Below, piece after piece: positions 6,570 to 13,406 of a DNA stretch of 21,515 nucleotides. How positions within the stretch are numbered: position 1 is the first letter of the stretch; every line of letters starts with the position of its first letter. The stretch covers positions 1-21,515 of the IMG/VR virus record IMGVR_UViG_3300025664_000079, one strand, 5' to 3'. Below the pieces are notes generated by a model. The model was given only the letters and a program-made list of their open reading frames with translations, made no database searches and had not been told where the DNA came from. Position numbers and translations under genes: made by a program. The DNA comes from a virus.

Positions 6570-7217
6570 ATGCCTACCTGCCGCGCGATCATCGGGGAGG
6601 CGCTGCGGGCGCTCAAGGCGTTGGCGCCGGGCGATGATCCGGACGCCGACGAACTGGCCGCCGGGATGGAGGCGATCGGCGAGCTGATCCTCGACATCCA
6701 CGAGGCGCGCGGGCCGATGCAGGACGTCGACGTGACCGCCGACTACACCGCCGGCGAGAACCAGCGCTGCCGCATCCAGGCGCCGTTCACGGTGAACATC
6801 ACCCTGCCCAACGCGATCCAGCTCTATCCGCGGATCGACCCCTATGACTATGGCTTCACCGCCCCGATGATCCTGCCCTCGCCGGGCTCGACCGGCAGCG
6901 CCGACGGCCTCTCCTTCCGCCAGCCTCGCGACGGGACGCGGATCGAGATCGTCGGAACCAGCCAGGCGCTCTTCTTCTACCGCGCCGACATCAACCAGTG
7001 GCTGGCCGCGACCGGTCTTTCCCTGGACGGGGAGATCCCGTTCAACGCCCGCTACGCCTCGGCCCTGGGCGCGCTCACCGCCGAACGATTGATGGAGACC
7101 CTGCCGGGGATGGACGAGCCGACGCCGGGCCTGGCCAGGCGGATCGCGCGCGGCGCCGCGGCGATGCTGCTGCGCCCCGGGACCGCCCGGGACCCGGTGG
7201 TCGCCCAATACCTCTGA
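6570..7217 (+). CDS. P22 gp4-like adaptor / head-completion protein, paralogue 1
   Basis: A 215-residue protein starting at ATG 6570, preceded by GGGGGAGAG. The N-terminal helices include GDDPDADEL (21-29), typical of gp4-like proteins that bind beneath the portal ring. It lines up with the second adaptor at 13407: GDDPDADEL matches GDDPTADEM at 22-30, FFYRADINQW (135-144) matches WWFRPDTGNW (133-142), and IPFNARYASALG matches IEFPDGLIAYLP about 13 residues later. In P22, gp4 extends the portal after packaging and starts tail assembly. Here the gene is separated from the gp10-like partner by over 6 kb of lysis, tailspike and glycan genes. Overall identity between the two is low, so the assignment rests on motif spacing, size and position. 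Confidence 0.72.
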   Translation: MPTCRAIIGEALRALKALAPGDDPDADELAAGMEAIGELILDIHEARGPMQDVDVTADYTAGENQRCRIQAPFTVNITLPNAIQLYPRIDPYDYGFTAPMILPSPGSTGSADGLSFRQPRDGTRIEIVGTSQALFFYRADINQWLAATGLSLDGEIPFNARYASALGALTAERLMETLPGMDEPTPGLARRIARGAAAMLLRPGTARDPVVAQYL

Positions 7218-7275
7218 AAGAACGGGCGCCCGCGCGGCGCCTCCATCGCCTCCCACGGTTCGGAAAGGAACCCCC

Positions 7276-7560
7276 ATGTCCACCGCCAACGACGCCGGCC
7301 CGCCGGTCCCGATCCCGACCTTTGCCCAGACCCTGATCCACTCCCTGGCCCAGAAGGGGCTCACGGTGGTCGCCACGGCGGCGGCGGCCAACGGCGTCAT
7401 CCAGACCTCCCAGGAGGCGCAGTTCGTCAGCCTGGGCGTCTCGGTCGCCCTGTTCGCCGCCTCGTGCCTGTGGACCTGGGCGCGCACCAGGATCGACACC
7501 GCGCGCAACGCCGCCCTGGCCAACGCCCCGGCCGTCCATCCGCCGGTCCGGGCGGGCTGA
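7276..7560 (+). CDS. putative holin (small membrane protein)
   Basis: A 94-residue protein with AAAGGAA at 7264-7269 and ATG at 7276. It has two hydrophobic segments: about 28-42 (GLTVVATAAAANGVI) and about 51-67 (FVSLGVSVALFAASCLW). A short basic and Ala/Pro-rich tail follows. Size and topology fit small phage holins, and the look is similar to Pam3-gp28-type putative holins as I recall them. It starts a tight cluster that includes a spanin pair, which supports a lysis role in the inner membrane. The function is inferred from topology and context only. Confidence 0.62.
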   Translation: MSTANDAGPPVPIPTFAQTLIHSLAQKGLTVVATAAAANGVIQTSQEAQFVSLGVSVALFAASCLWTWARTRIDTARNAALANAPAVHPPVRAG

Positions 7561-7572
7561 CGGCCGACCGCC

Positions 7573-7686
7573 TTGGGCCCGCTCCTCGCCGTCGTCATCG
7601 CCATCGCCGTCGTCCTCATGCTGATGGACGACGACTTCCCCTCATCCGGCCATCCCAGCGCCAAACAGCAAGGAGACTTCCCATGA
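7573..7686 (+). CDS. tiny single-pass membrane protein in lysis cassette
   Basis: This 37-residue ORF opens with TTG at 7573, twelve bases after the preceding stop and in the same frame. Its N-terminal half (LGPLLAVVIAIAVVLMLM) is one clear membrane helix, followed by DDD and a Pro/Ser tail. Its TGA overlaps the ATG of the next gene as ATGA (7683-7686), a hallmark of translational coupling. There is no strong ribosome-binding site, so it may be expressed by re-initiation after the holin-like gene. It could be a holin accessory or antiholin. It could also be chance, because the region is GC-rich. Confidence 0.42.
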   Translation: MGPLLAVVIAIAVVLMLMDDDFPSSGHPSAKQQGDFP

Positions 7687-8114
7687 ACTTCATCGCCACC
7701 ATCGAAGCCGACGGCGCCGCCGCCCTGGCCGAGGTCAAGGCCGGCCTCACCTATCTGGAAGCCGAGGGCAAGGCGGTGATCGCCTGGGTCGAGAAGGAGG
7801 TTCCCGGATCGGCCGGGGCCATCGCCGCCTTCCTGACCAGCGCCGAGGCCGACGCCGCGAGCCTGGCGCGGATCGCCGCCTCCGGACTCTCGGGGCAGAT
7901 CGCCGCGGGAGGCGACGCGATGCAGACCTTCCTGCTCAACCTCGTCTCCTCCACCGGCTTCGGGGTGAACGTGCAGAGCGGGCTCAAATCCATCGACGCC
8001 GGGGCGATCAGCCTGCTCGAGAGCATCGGCAAGGGCCTGGTCTCGACCGGCCTCGCCGCGCTGCTCGCCAAGCTCGCCCCGGCCGCGGCGCCCAGCGCCG
8101 CCACCGCGCCATGA
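7683..8114 (+). CDS. Ala-rich helical protein of unknown function in lysis cassette
   Basis: A 143-residue protein starting at ATG 7683 with AAGGAGAC at 7670-7676. It is Ala-rich and mostly helical, with no signal peptide and no long uninterrupted membrane segment; the moderately hydrophobic C-terminus (about 112-142) ends in an Ala/Pro tail. It contains VKAGLTYLEAEGKAVIAWVE near residues 19-38. I do not recognise the family. It sits between the holin-like and spanin genes and overlaps the next tiny ORF by ATGA (8111-8114). It does not look like a lysozyme, amidase or peptidase, so I do not call it an endolysin. Confidence 0.72.
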   Translation: MNFIATIEADGAAALAEVKAGLTYLEAEGKAVIAWVEKEVPGSAGAIAAFLTSAEADAASLARIAASGLSGQIAAGGDAMQTFLLNLVSSTGFGVNVQSGLKSIDAGAISLLESIGKGLVSTGLAALLAKLAPAAAPSAATAP

Positions 8115-8176
8115 GGCGGATCGCGATCACCGTGAAGTGGCTGTGGGACCGGCTCATGGGCCGGCCCCTGCCATGA
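8111..8176 (+). CDS. 21-residue micro-ORF linking two genes by ATGA overlaps
   Basis: ATG 8111 overlaps the stop of the upstream gene (ATGA), and its own TGA overlaps ATG 8173 of the i-spanin-like gene (ATGA again). The peptide, MRRIAITVKWLWDRLMGRPL plus a final Pro, is basic and aromatic. Neither junction has a good ribosome-binding site, so the micro-ORF could carry ribosomes across the 58-base gap to the spanin start. It may be a coupling leader, a real micropeptide or chance. Confidence 0.4.
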   Translation: MRRIAITVKWLWDRLMGRPLP

Positions 8177-8424
8177 TCGGCGCCCTTGCCGCCCTGGCGA
8201 GCTGGCTCCTCGGGCTGATCTTCAGGCGCCCCGGGCCCTCGCCGGAAGCCCAGGCGGCCGCGGCGGCCGCCGCCGCGGGCGCGAACCTCGCCACGGAGAT
8301 GAAAGCCAATGAAGAGATCCGATCGGCGATCCGCGCCGGAGATGCGGCGGGCGCCGCCGCCGACGCCTCTGCTGCTGCTGGCGCTGGCCGCCTGCCAGAC
8401 GACGGGTTCGAGCGCGCGGACTGA
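8173..8424 (+). CDS. i-spanin-like (Rz-like) inner membrane protein
   Basis: An 83-residue protein starting at ATG 8173 by ATGA coupling. It has an N-terminal membrane anchor (residues 1-17, MIGALAALASWLLGLIF) followed by RR and a soluble, Ala-rich helical region with EAQAAAAAAAAGANLATEM, the topology of an inner-membrane spanin. It is shorter than classical Rz (about 150). The strongest evidence is the overlapping out-of-frame lipoprotein gene starting inside it at 8309, the embedded Rz/Rz1 arrangement. It would join the outer-membrane partner across the periplasm at the last step of lysis. Confidence 0.66.
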   Translation: MIGALAALASWLLGLIFRRPGPSPEAQAAAAAAAAGANLATEMKANEEIRSAIRAGDAAGAAADASAAAGAGRLPDDGFERAD

Positions 8425-8578
8425 GATCCCCGCGCCCGCGGCGCCGCCGCCGGCCGCCACCGCCTGCGCGATCTTCGCGCCGATCCGCTGGAGCGCCCGC
8501 GACACCCTTCAGACCCAGAAACAGGCGGTGGTCCACAACGCCAGATGGAAGGCGCTGTGCGCGCCGGCGAAACCCTAG
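8309..8578 (+). CDS. o-spanin-like (Rz1-like) outer membrane lipoprotein
   Basis: An 89-residue protein in the +1 frame relative to the i-spanin-like gene; it starts inside that gene and runs 154 bases beyond its end. LLLLALAAC (21-29) is a clear lipobox with Cys29 lipidated, and the mature part has a Pro-rich stretch (EIPAPAAPPPAA), as expected for Rz1-type o-spanins. GGAG at 8295-8298 precedes ATG 8309; ATG 8342 is an alternative that leaves the lipobox intact but has poorly spaced GGAG. After lysis triggering it would bind the i-spanin and help fuse inner and outer membranes. Confidence 0.72.
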   Translation: MKRSDRRSAPEMRRAPPPTPLLLLALAACQTTGSSARTEIPAPAAPPPAATACAIFAPIRWSARDTLQTQKQAVVHNARWKALCAPAKP

Positions 8579-8588
8579 AGAGGCGATC

Positions 8589-9320
8589 ATGAAGACCCTC
8601 AAGGCCGCCCTCGCCGCCATCATCCTCATCGCGCCCGCCGCGGCGAGCGCTGGGAGCAAGAGCGGCGTCGACGGCACATTGGACGTCACCCAGGTGGGCG
8701 CCAACGGCGCCGCGCCTTCCACCGCCAACGGCGCGACCGACACCGGCACCCAGCGGGTGACGATCTCCAGCGATTCGACCGGGCAGGTGAAGTTAGCAAC
8801 TGGCGCGAATACGATCGGCACGCTGACCGCGAACCAATCAGTGAACATCTCTCAGGTCGCGGGTGCTGCAAGATCGGTCAATTCCGGCGCGGCAGACGTC
8901 GGTACGGCGCGAGCGGTGCTCTCTGATGACGGCCTCAGCGTCGTCTCGGCTCTGCCCTACCCGAATGGCGCGACGCCAGTCACCGCGACCTCCGGTTCGA
9001 TCGCCAACACCGCCAGCACGCTCAATCTTCCCGCAGTCGCCGGAAAGACGACATATATGAGCGGCCTGGAGGTCACGGGGCTCGGTGCCACCGCAGCTGG
9101 GTCTATTGCCGTCTCGATCTATTTCGGTGGAACCGCCAAAAATCTGTACTTCATCATCCAGATCCCCGCTGGCGTGACGACCGGCATTACGCCCCTCGTG
9201 GTTCAATTCAATCCGCCGCTATCCAGCGGAGCAGTCAACAGCGTAATCCAGACTACAATGCCTGCATTCGGATCGGGCAACATGGCCGCAAATCTCAACG
9301 TCCACGGGTTCCAATACTAA
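8589..9320 (+). CDS. phage structural-type protein with N-terminal signal peptide, unknown function
   Basis: A 243-residue protein with AGAGAGGCGATC before ATG 8589. Residues 1-21 (MKTLKAALAAIILIAPAAAS plus Ala) form a textbook Sec signal peptide with an ASA cleavage site. The mature part is rich in Thr, Ser, Gly and Asn with beta-strand character (GTQRVTISSDSTGQVKLATG near 54-73), as in phage particle or fibre proteins. Base composition changes within the gene: the first 170-200 bases are very GC-rich, then AT content and codons such as TTA rise from about 8790. It lies between spanins and tailspike. It could be an exported receptor-blocking protein or a virion protein with a coincidental hydrophobic start. 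Confidence 0.75.
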   Translation: MKTLKAALAAIILIAPAAASAGSKSGVDGTLDVTQVGANGAAPSTANGATDTGTQRVTISSDSTGQVKLATGANTIGTLTANQSVNISQVAGAARSVNSGAADVGTARAVLSDDGLSVVSALPYPNGATPVTATSGSIANTASTLNLPAVAGKTTYMSGLEVTGLGATAAGSIAVSIYFGGTAKNLYFIIQIPAGVTTGITPLVVQFNPPLSSGAVNSVIQTTMPAFGSGNMAANLNVHGFQY

Positions 9321-9503
9321 GTGCCGACCACCGGTCTCGAATCGAGTCTCGTCGTTAGCGACGGGGGTTCAGTCGATTCCACCTATCTCAATCTCGCCCA
9401 GGCGGCGACCCCGCTTCACGCGCTTGCAGTGAACGGCACGCAGGCGCTCGCGATTCAAATTCTTGATGCCTACTCGGGGCTAAGCGCCGCGCGGGTGGTT
9501 TGA
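9321..9503 (+). CDS. short ORF before the tailspike
   Basis: A 60-residue ORF whose GTG start directly follows the TAA of the previous gene (9318-9320), with no clear ribosome-binding site. It has no signal peptide or membrane helix; LAQAATPLHALAVNGTQALA near the middle could be a small beta/alpha structural domain. A longer tailspike start (TTG 9500) would overlap its stop by four bases (TTGA). I do not recognise it. It may be a small tail protein translated by coupling, or a remnant of a fused tailspike N-terminus. Confidence 0.45.
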   Translation: MPTTGLESSLVVSDGGSVDSTYLNLAQAATPLHALAVNGTQALAIQILDAYSGLSAARVV

Positions 9504-9550
9504 GCGCGGACGTTGTGGTCTTAATCGGCCCGCAGGCGGCGAGGTGGGTC

Positions 9551-11110
9551 ATGGACGAAACGCGGCGATTCTTCCTCAACGCCTTGGGAGCGCCAATGAC
9601 CCTTAGCGCTAGCGATATCAAGCCTCTAGACCAGCTGCCTCAGATAATCGGCCCGGCGGGGACTGACCTCATCCCCATAATGCGTACGACACCCACGCTC
9701 AGCTTTAGCAAGGCGTCCGATCTCCAAAGCCTTTTCCTCAACTCTGCAAAAGCCTACGGCGCAGTCGGCGACGGCGTGGCCGATGACACCTCTGCGATCC
9801 AAGGGGCGATCAATTCAGGTCTGCCATTTTACATCCCATCGGGCGTTTACAAGACAAGCGCCACGCTGACCGTTACTACCACGGCGAGTCATGGCCAAGT
9901 GGTGCGGGGTTCTGGACCAGTAGCTGCCAACTCTCTAGGGACGGGCAAGGCCATCATCCGCCCAACGTCCGGGGTATCGATCGCGGTTCAAATTGATGGC
10001 ACGTCATTCTCCGGCTATCTTGTCGGGTTCGGGTTGGAAAACCTTGCTATAGACATGTTGAACATGCCGGATACTACAGCAAGTGTTGCAATACAGCAGA
10101 TTCAGGCGTACGACTGCCACTACGAAAATATTCGCGTTCTCAACGACGGCGTGAACAAAAGGGGCTGGAAATTCCAAGGAGGAGCGTACACCACTGCCGC
10201 TCGCGATTGCCAGTGTGCTAATGTCGAGTTCGCTGGCGCGACCACTAGCAATCGCGCCACCACGATCACCTTCGACAATCCGGACATCAAGCGCGTCTTC
10301 GCCACCTGGGCGGACGACATCACCTTCATCGGCGGCGCCGTCCAGGCGCCATACAATCCGGCGAGTGTGATCTACCTGCCGCCGGGGACGAACCTCTATG
10401 GGTATCCGGCCAACACCACCGGCATCTATGGAGCGATCGGCTCGAGCCTGGACACGATCATCAACTTCGTCTCGATGGGGACCGACTGGGAGCAAGCCGG
10501 CGGCTATCCTTCGACCTTCAATGACGGAACGCACGGGGTTCTGCCCTTGTTGCCGATCATTCAGATGACCGCGAACGCCAGCAACTACACCTTCATCAAC
10601 CCGCAGTTCGCGGGCATGTACATGCTCGACCAGGGTTCGCGCGGAAGGGTGCTGGGCTACCAAGACGCCGGGCCGGACCTCGACAGTTTCCTTAAACCGA
10701 TAGCGGTGTTGCGCAACAACATCGCCCAAGCGATTCCGAACGCGACGTTCACCACGGTGGACGTCAGCGGCGCTCCGATCGAGCTCGATGCGAACTATTT
10801 CAAATGGGATACGGTGAACAAGCAGATCGTCATCCTGAAGACCGGGACCTATATCGTTTCCGGCCAGGTGGGCCTTACCGGCTTCACAACCGGCCAGATG
10901 CGAATTCAGATCCTCACCCCGGCCGGCAATTGGACGAGCCCTTTCGTCGGGGCCCTCGCGCCTGGCTATACCGGCGCCGGCATCCCGGGCTTCGCGACGA
11001 ACATGTTTCCTGGTGATACGATTCAGCTTCAGGTCTATCAGAACAGCGGCGGGACCATAAGCACCTCCAGCGGAATCACTGAGACGTGGCTTTCGGTTTT
11101 AAAGAGTTAA
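9551..11110 (+). CDS. tailspike: pectate-lyase-like beta-helix with C1q-like C-terminus
   Basis: A 519-residue protein from ATG 9551 (GAGGTGG at 9541-9547); a TTG at 9500 would add 17 residues. After a short particle-binding N-terminus, AKAYGAVGDGVADDTSAIQG (about 66-85) is the hallmark start of the pectate lyase superfamily 3 right-handed beta-helix seen in phage tailspikes. Repeated short strands fill about 90-380. The last roughly 125 residues (FKWDTVNKQIVILKTGTYIV and later GDTIQLQVYQNSG) look like a C1q/TNF-like jelly-roll, commonly used for trimerization. It should bind, and probably cleave, surface polysaccharide. I cannot place catalytic residues. Base composition switches from AT-richer (27 of 60 G+C at 10081-10140) to GC-rich near 10255, which suggests a swapped N-terminal part. 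Confidence 0.83.
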   Translation: MDETRRFFLNALGAPMTLSASDIKPLDQLPQIIGPAGTDLIPIMRTTPTLSFSKASDLQSLFLNSAKAYGAVGDGVADDTSAIQGAINSGLPFYIPSGVYKTSATLTVTTTASHGQVVRGSGPVAANSLGTGKAIIRPTSGVSIAVQIDGTSFSGYLVGFGLENLAIDMLNMPDTTASVAIQQIQAYDCHYENIRVLNDGVNKRGWKFQGGAYTTAARDCQCANVEFAGATTSNRATTITFDNPDIKRVFATWADDITFIGGAVQAPYNPASVIYLPPGTNLYGYPANTTGIYGAIGSSLDTIINFVSMGTDWEQAGGYPSTFNDGTHGVLPLLPIIQMTANASNYTFINPQFAGMYMLDQGSRGRVLGYQDAGPDLDSFLKPIAVLRNNIAQAIPNATFTTVDVSGAPIELDANYFKWDTVNKQIVILKTGTYIVSGQVGLTGFTTGQMRIQILTPAGNWTSPFVGALAPGYTGAGIPGFATNMFPGDTIQLQVYQNSGGTISTSSGITETWLSVLKS

Positions 11111-11155
11111 GCTCGCGCAATAGATCGAAAGTCACGAACTTACCCAAGGTTCTCA

Positions 11156-12229
11156 GTGTACGTTGCTCCGCAATTTGCCATGAAATCACCTCCCACCGAG
11201 AGATTGCTCGCGGCCGTTCTTGTGGCTGCCATCCTGACCGTCATGTACGTGCTGCTGTCGGGTTATGATCTTCCTGACTGGCAAAGCTACGAATACCTGT
11301 ACACCCGGCAGGGGGGTTGGCTGGCTGCGGCTGGGCGAGACCCCATCTTCACGGGACTGCTTCACATCGCGACTCTAATATTCGGGAGCAACGGATACGA
11401 ACCATTTCGCATCACGCTATTTGTAATCTTCACCTTAATAGTCTCATGGGTCGCTTACATATCGCCTCATCAAAAGCGTCTTGGTGTACTGTCGCCCTTG
11501 GTAGTCGCGATAGTGCTGGTGACGACGATGATGATAAAGGGCCTCATCCAAATTCGCGAAGGCCTTGCTTTCCTATTTATCCTGGTCCCAGTCGCAATGA
11601 CGTTCCGATCTACCCGTCGGAGCACAATGCGCACCGGATTAGGATCTATTATAGCTGCGTTCACGCATTTGGGTACTGGCATCTATGTAGCGTTGTGGCT
11701 CGCAGCCGTAGGAACATCGCGCCTCGGTAGAAAATCAGTCGGTAGTGCGCGGTTCGGAATGCTTATCCTATGTATTAGTATCGTCATTGGATTGGCTTTA
11801 GGCTTCGTATTTTTGCGAAACAGCTACGCGGTACGACTGTTCCTACAAGATACCGGCGTGAACATATCGGGATACGTTGTTGGAGGGACCCTGAAGTACG
11901 CTTATTGGCTTGTAGTGGGTGGTCTAATTCTGACCGTGCGCCATCAGATACGGCGATCGGTGATGGACATGTCCGAATTCCAGCTGGCGTACGCGACCTG
12001 CTTAGTATCTGGCGTTCTGCCGAGTCTATACGTGACCTGCATAGCATTGGTGTTTAGCAACTTCTATACACCTGCGTTAACGACAATGGTCATTAGGCTA
12101 TTGTTTACGGGGATCGAATTGGCGCTGGTGCTTGTGGTTGTTCGTGGTGGCGCGACGTTCATGACATTGTTGGTTGCGTTTGTGATGCTTGCAGACCGAG
12201 CAAGGATCATCGTGCCGCTGCCGGTTTAG
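11156..12229 (+). CDS. EpsG-family-like multi-pass membrane protein (putative glycan polymerase)
   Basis: A 357-residue protein with about ten hydrophobic segments. GTG 11156 follows AAGG at 11146-11149; ATG 11180 is an alternative that lacks a ribosome-binding site. The first periplasmic loop has DWQSYEYLY (41-49) and RDPIF (61-65), resembling the D-x-x-x-Y/E-P-F pattern of EpsG-type proteins that polymerize exported polysaccharide units. Base composition is the most AT-rich in the window (22 of 60 G+C at 11761-11820, against 41 of 60 at 2101-2160 in the portal), a sign of recent acquisition. With the neighbouring acyltransferase it probably changes the host surface glycan during lysogeny. 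It could also be another Wzy-like or membrane glycosylation protein. Confidence 0.74.
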   Translation: MYVAPQFAMKSPPTERLLAAVLVAAILTVMYVLLSGYDLPDWQSYEYLYTRQGGWLAAAGRDPIFTGLLHIATLIFGSNGYEPFRITLFVIFTLIVSWVAYISPHQKRLGVLSPLVVAIVLVTTMMIKGLIQIREGLAFLFILVPVAMTFRSTRRSTMRTGLGSIIAAFTHLGTGIYVALWLAAVGTSRLGRKSVGSARFGMLILCISIVIGLALGFVFLRNSYAVRLFLQDTGVNISGYVVGGTLKYAYWLVVGGLILTVRHQIRRSVMDMSEFQLAYATCLVSGVLPSLYVTCIALVFSNFYTPALTTMVIRLLFTGIELALVLVVVRGGATFMTLLVAFVMLADRARIIVPLPV

Positions 12230-12236
12230 TGGATGG

Positions 12237-12262
12237 CGTCCTGGAATCCGGGGACGTTTGTT
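12237..12262. terminator. weak hairpin between convergent genes
   Basis: CGTCC (12237-12241) can pair with GGACG (12252-12256) around a ten-base loop, followed by TTTGTT. It lies in the 52-bp gap where the polymerase-like and acyltransferase genes converge, where a terminator is expected. The stem is short, so this is a low-confidence call. Confidence 0.3.
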
Positions 12263-12281
12263 GGCATATCGTCCCGCCCGG

Positions 12282-13340
12282 CTACCTCGCAACGACCATC
12301 CGCACGCTGCGCCAAGGAACGGCGTCCTTGAGGTTCAGCGCCGGCTTCTCGACGAGCCGCCAGCTCACCCAGGCAAGGCCCAGGCCGGCGGCGAGGGTGA
12401 AGGCGAAGATCAGCCACGGCGACATCCCGGGGAAAAGCAGCACCAGGCCGTTCGTCAGCGGCCAGGCATAGAGGTAGAGGCCGTAGGAGAGATCGGCGCG
12501 TGCGTTGATCCTGGCGAGCCATCGGGACTTCAGATGCAGCGCGGCCCAGAAGATCAGATAGCCGCCGAAGAGCGCCACTCCGATCTCCGCCAGGGGGGTG
12601 AAAAGGGCTGCGATGAGTCCGGCGCCGGCGGCGAAGGCGAGGCGGGCGGAATAGACCACAAGGTCGCGAAACAGAAAGAACGTCGCGCCGGCGGCGAACA
12701 GGGCGGTGAATCGCACCGTCACCTGGAGCCAGCCGACGACCAGGGCGACGGGGGGCGGCAGGCCGGCCAAGGGGCCGACGAGGCTCGCCGCGAGCAAGGC
12801 GCCCGCCGCGGCGGCGATGAGGCGCCGGCGGCGGAAGAGGCCGATCGCGCCGACCAGCATCACCAGCAGGTAGCAGCGGAACTCGAAGCCGATCGTCCAC
12901 AGCGATCCATTGAGATGCGGCACGGGCAGAGCGGCGAAAGCTCCGGGCAGCTTCGGCCCCTGGAGCACGAGCATCCTGGCCGCCAGGGTGGCGAAGCCGC
13001 CGGCGCCTAGCCTGGAGAGATCGCCGCCGACCAGCGGGCCGACGATGAAGAGGCTCACCAGTGAGGCGACGACGAACCCCGGATAGATTCGCAGGATCCG
13101 CCGCCAGAGGTAGGCGAGGGGATCGGCGGTGCTCTGCCAGCTCTGGGTGACCAGATAGCCGCTGACGAGGAAGAAGCCGTCCACGGCCAGATCGCCGAAG
13201 GTGATCGTTCCGAAGGCCCGCGTGAGTGGTTCGCGATGGAGATCGCCGTCCACGAGCCAGGGGGCGTGGCTGAGCACCACCAGGGCGGCGAAGAAGAGGC
13301 GCAAGGCGCCGAAGTTGTTGTGGTGGTCGGCGGCTCGCAT
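12282..13340 (-). CDS. acyltransferase family 3 (OafA-like) membrane protein
   Basis: A 352-residue protein from ATG at 13340 (complement), preceded on that strand by GAGGG at suitable spacing; an ATG at 13358 would add six residues. The N-terminus LRLFFAALVVLSH (13-25) and RRILRIYP (80-87) match the family 3 acyltransferase pattern, with Arg14 and His25 in the usual conserved positions. About ten membrane helices are evident. This family transfers acetyl or similar groups to O-antigen, capsule or other envelope glycans. It lies opposite to its neighbours and faces the EpsG-like gene. Phages often carry such genes to modify the receptor of lysogens and block superinfection. The family is confident; the glycan target is unknown. 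Confidence 0.9.
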   Translation of the reverse strand: MRAADHHNNFGALRLFFAALVVLSHAPWLVDGDLHREPLTRAFGTITFGDLAVDGFFLVSGYLVTQSWQSTADPLAYLWRRILRIYPGFVVASLVSLFIVGPLVGGDLSRLGAGGFATLAARMLVLQGPKLPGAFAALPVPHLNGSLWTIGFEFRCYLLVMLVGAIGLFRRRRLIAAAAGALLAASLVGPLAGLPPPVALVVGWLQVTVRFTALFAAGATFFLFRDLVVYSARLAFAAGAGLIAALFTPLAEIGVALFGGYLIFWAALHLKSRWLARINARADLSYGLYLYAWPLTNGLVLLFPGMSPWLIFAFTLAAGLGLAWVSWRLVEKPALNLKDAVPWRSVRMVVAR

Positions 13341-13406
13341 CGGCCCTCGCGGCCTCATTGGACCGTCGCGGCGCAGGCGGCAAGCGCGTGAAGGAGCCTT
13401 GTTTCG

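Noticed and set aside
4727-6697. Long antisense frame over capsid and head-protein genes
   Set aside because: Composition is typical shadow coding; the sense strand encodes a recognisable capsid protein with a ribosome-binding site.
7683-8114. Endolysin candidate
   Set aside because: No glycosidase, amidase or peptidase motif or signal-anchor feature; Ala-rich helical sequence only.
9321-9560. Frameshift joining the 60-residue ORF to the tailspike
   Set aside because: The overlap of TTG 9500 with the stop is suggestive, but ATG 9551 has a better ribosome-binding site and there is no clear slippery sequence.
8589-11110. Diversity-generating retroelement with variable region in the tailspike
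   Set aside because: No reverse transcriptase gene or template/variable repeat pair was seen in the window.
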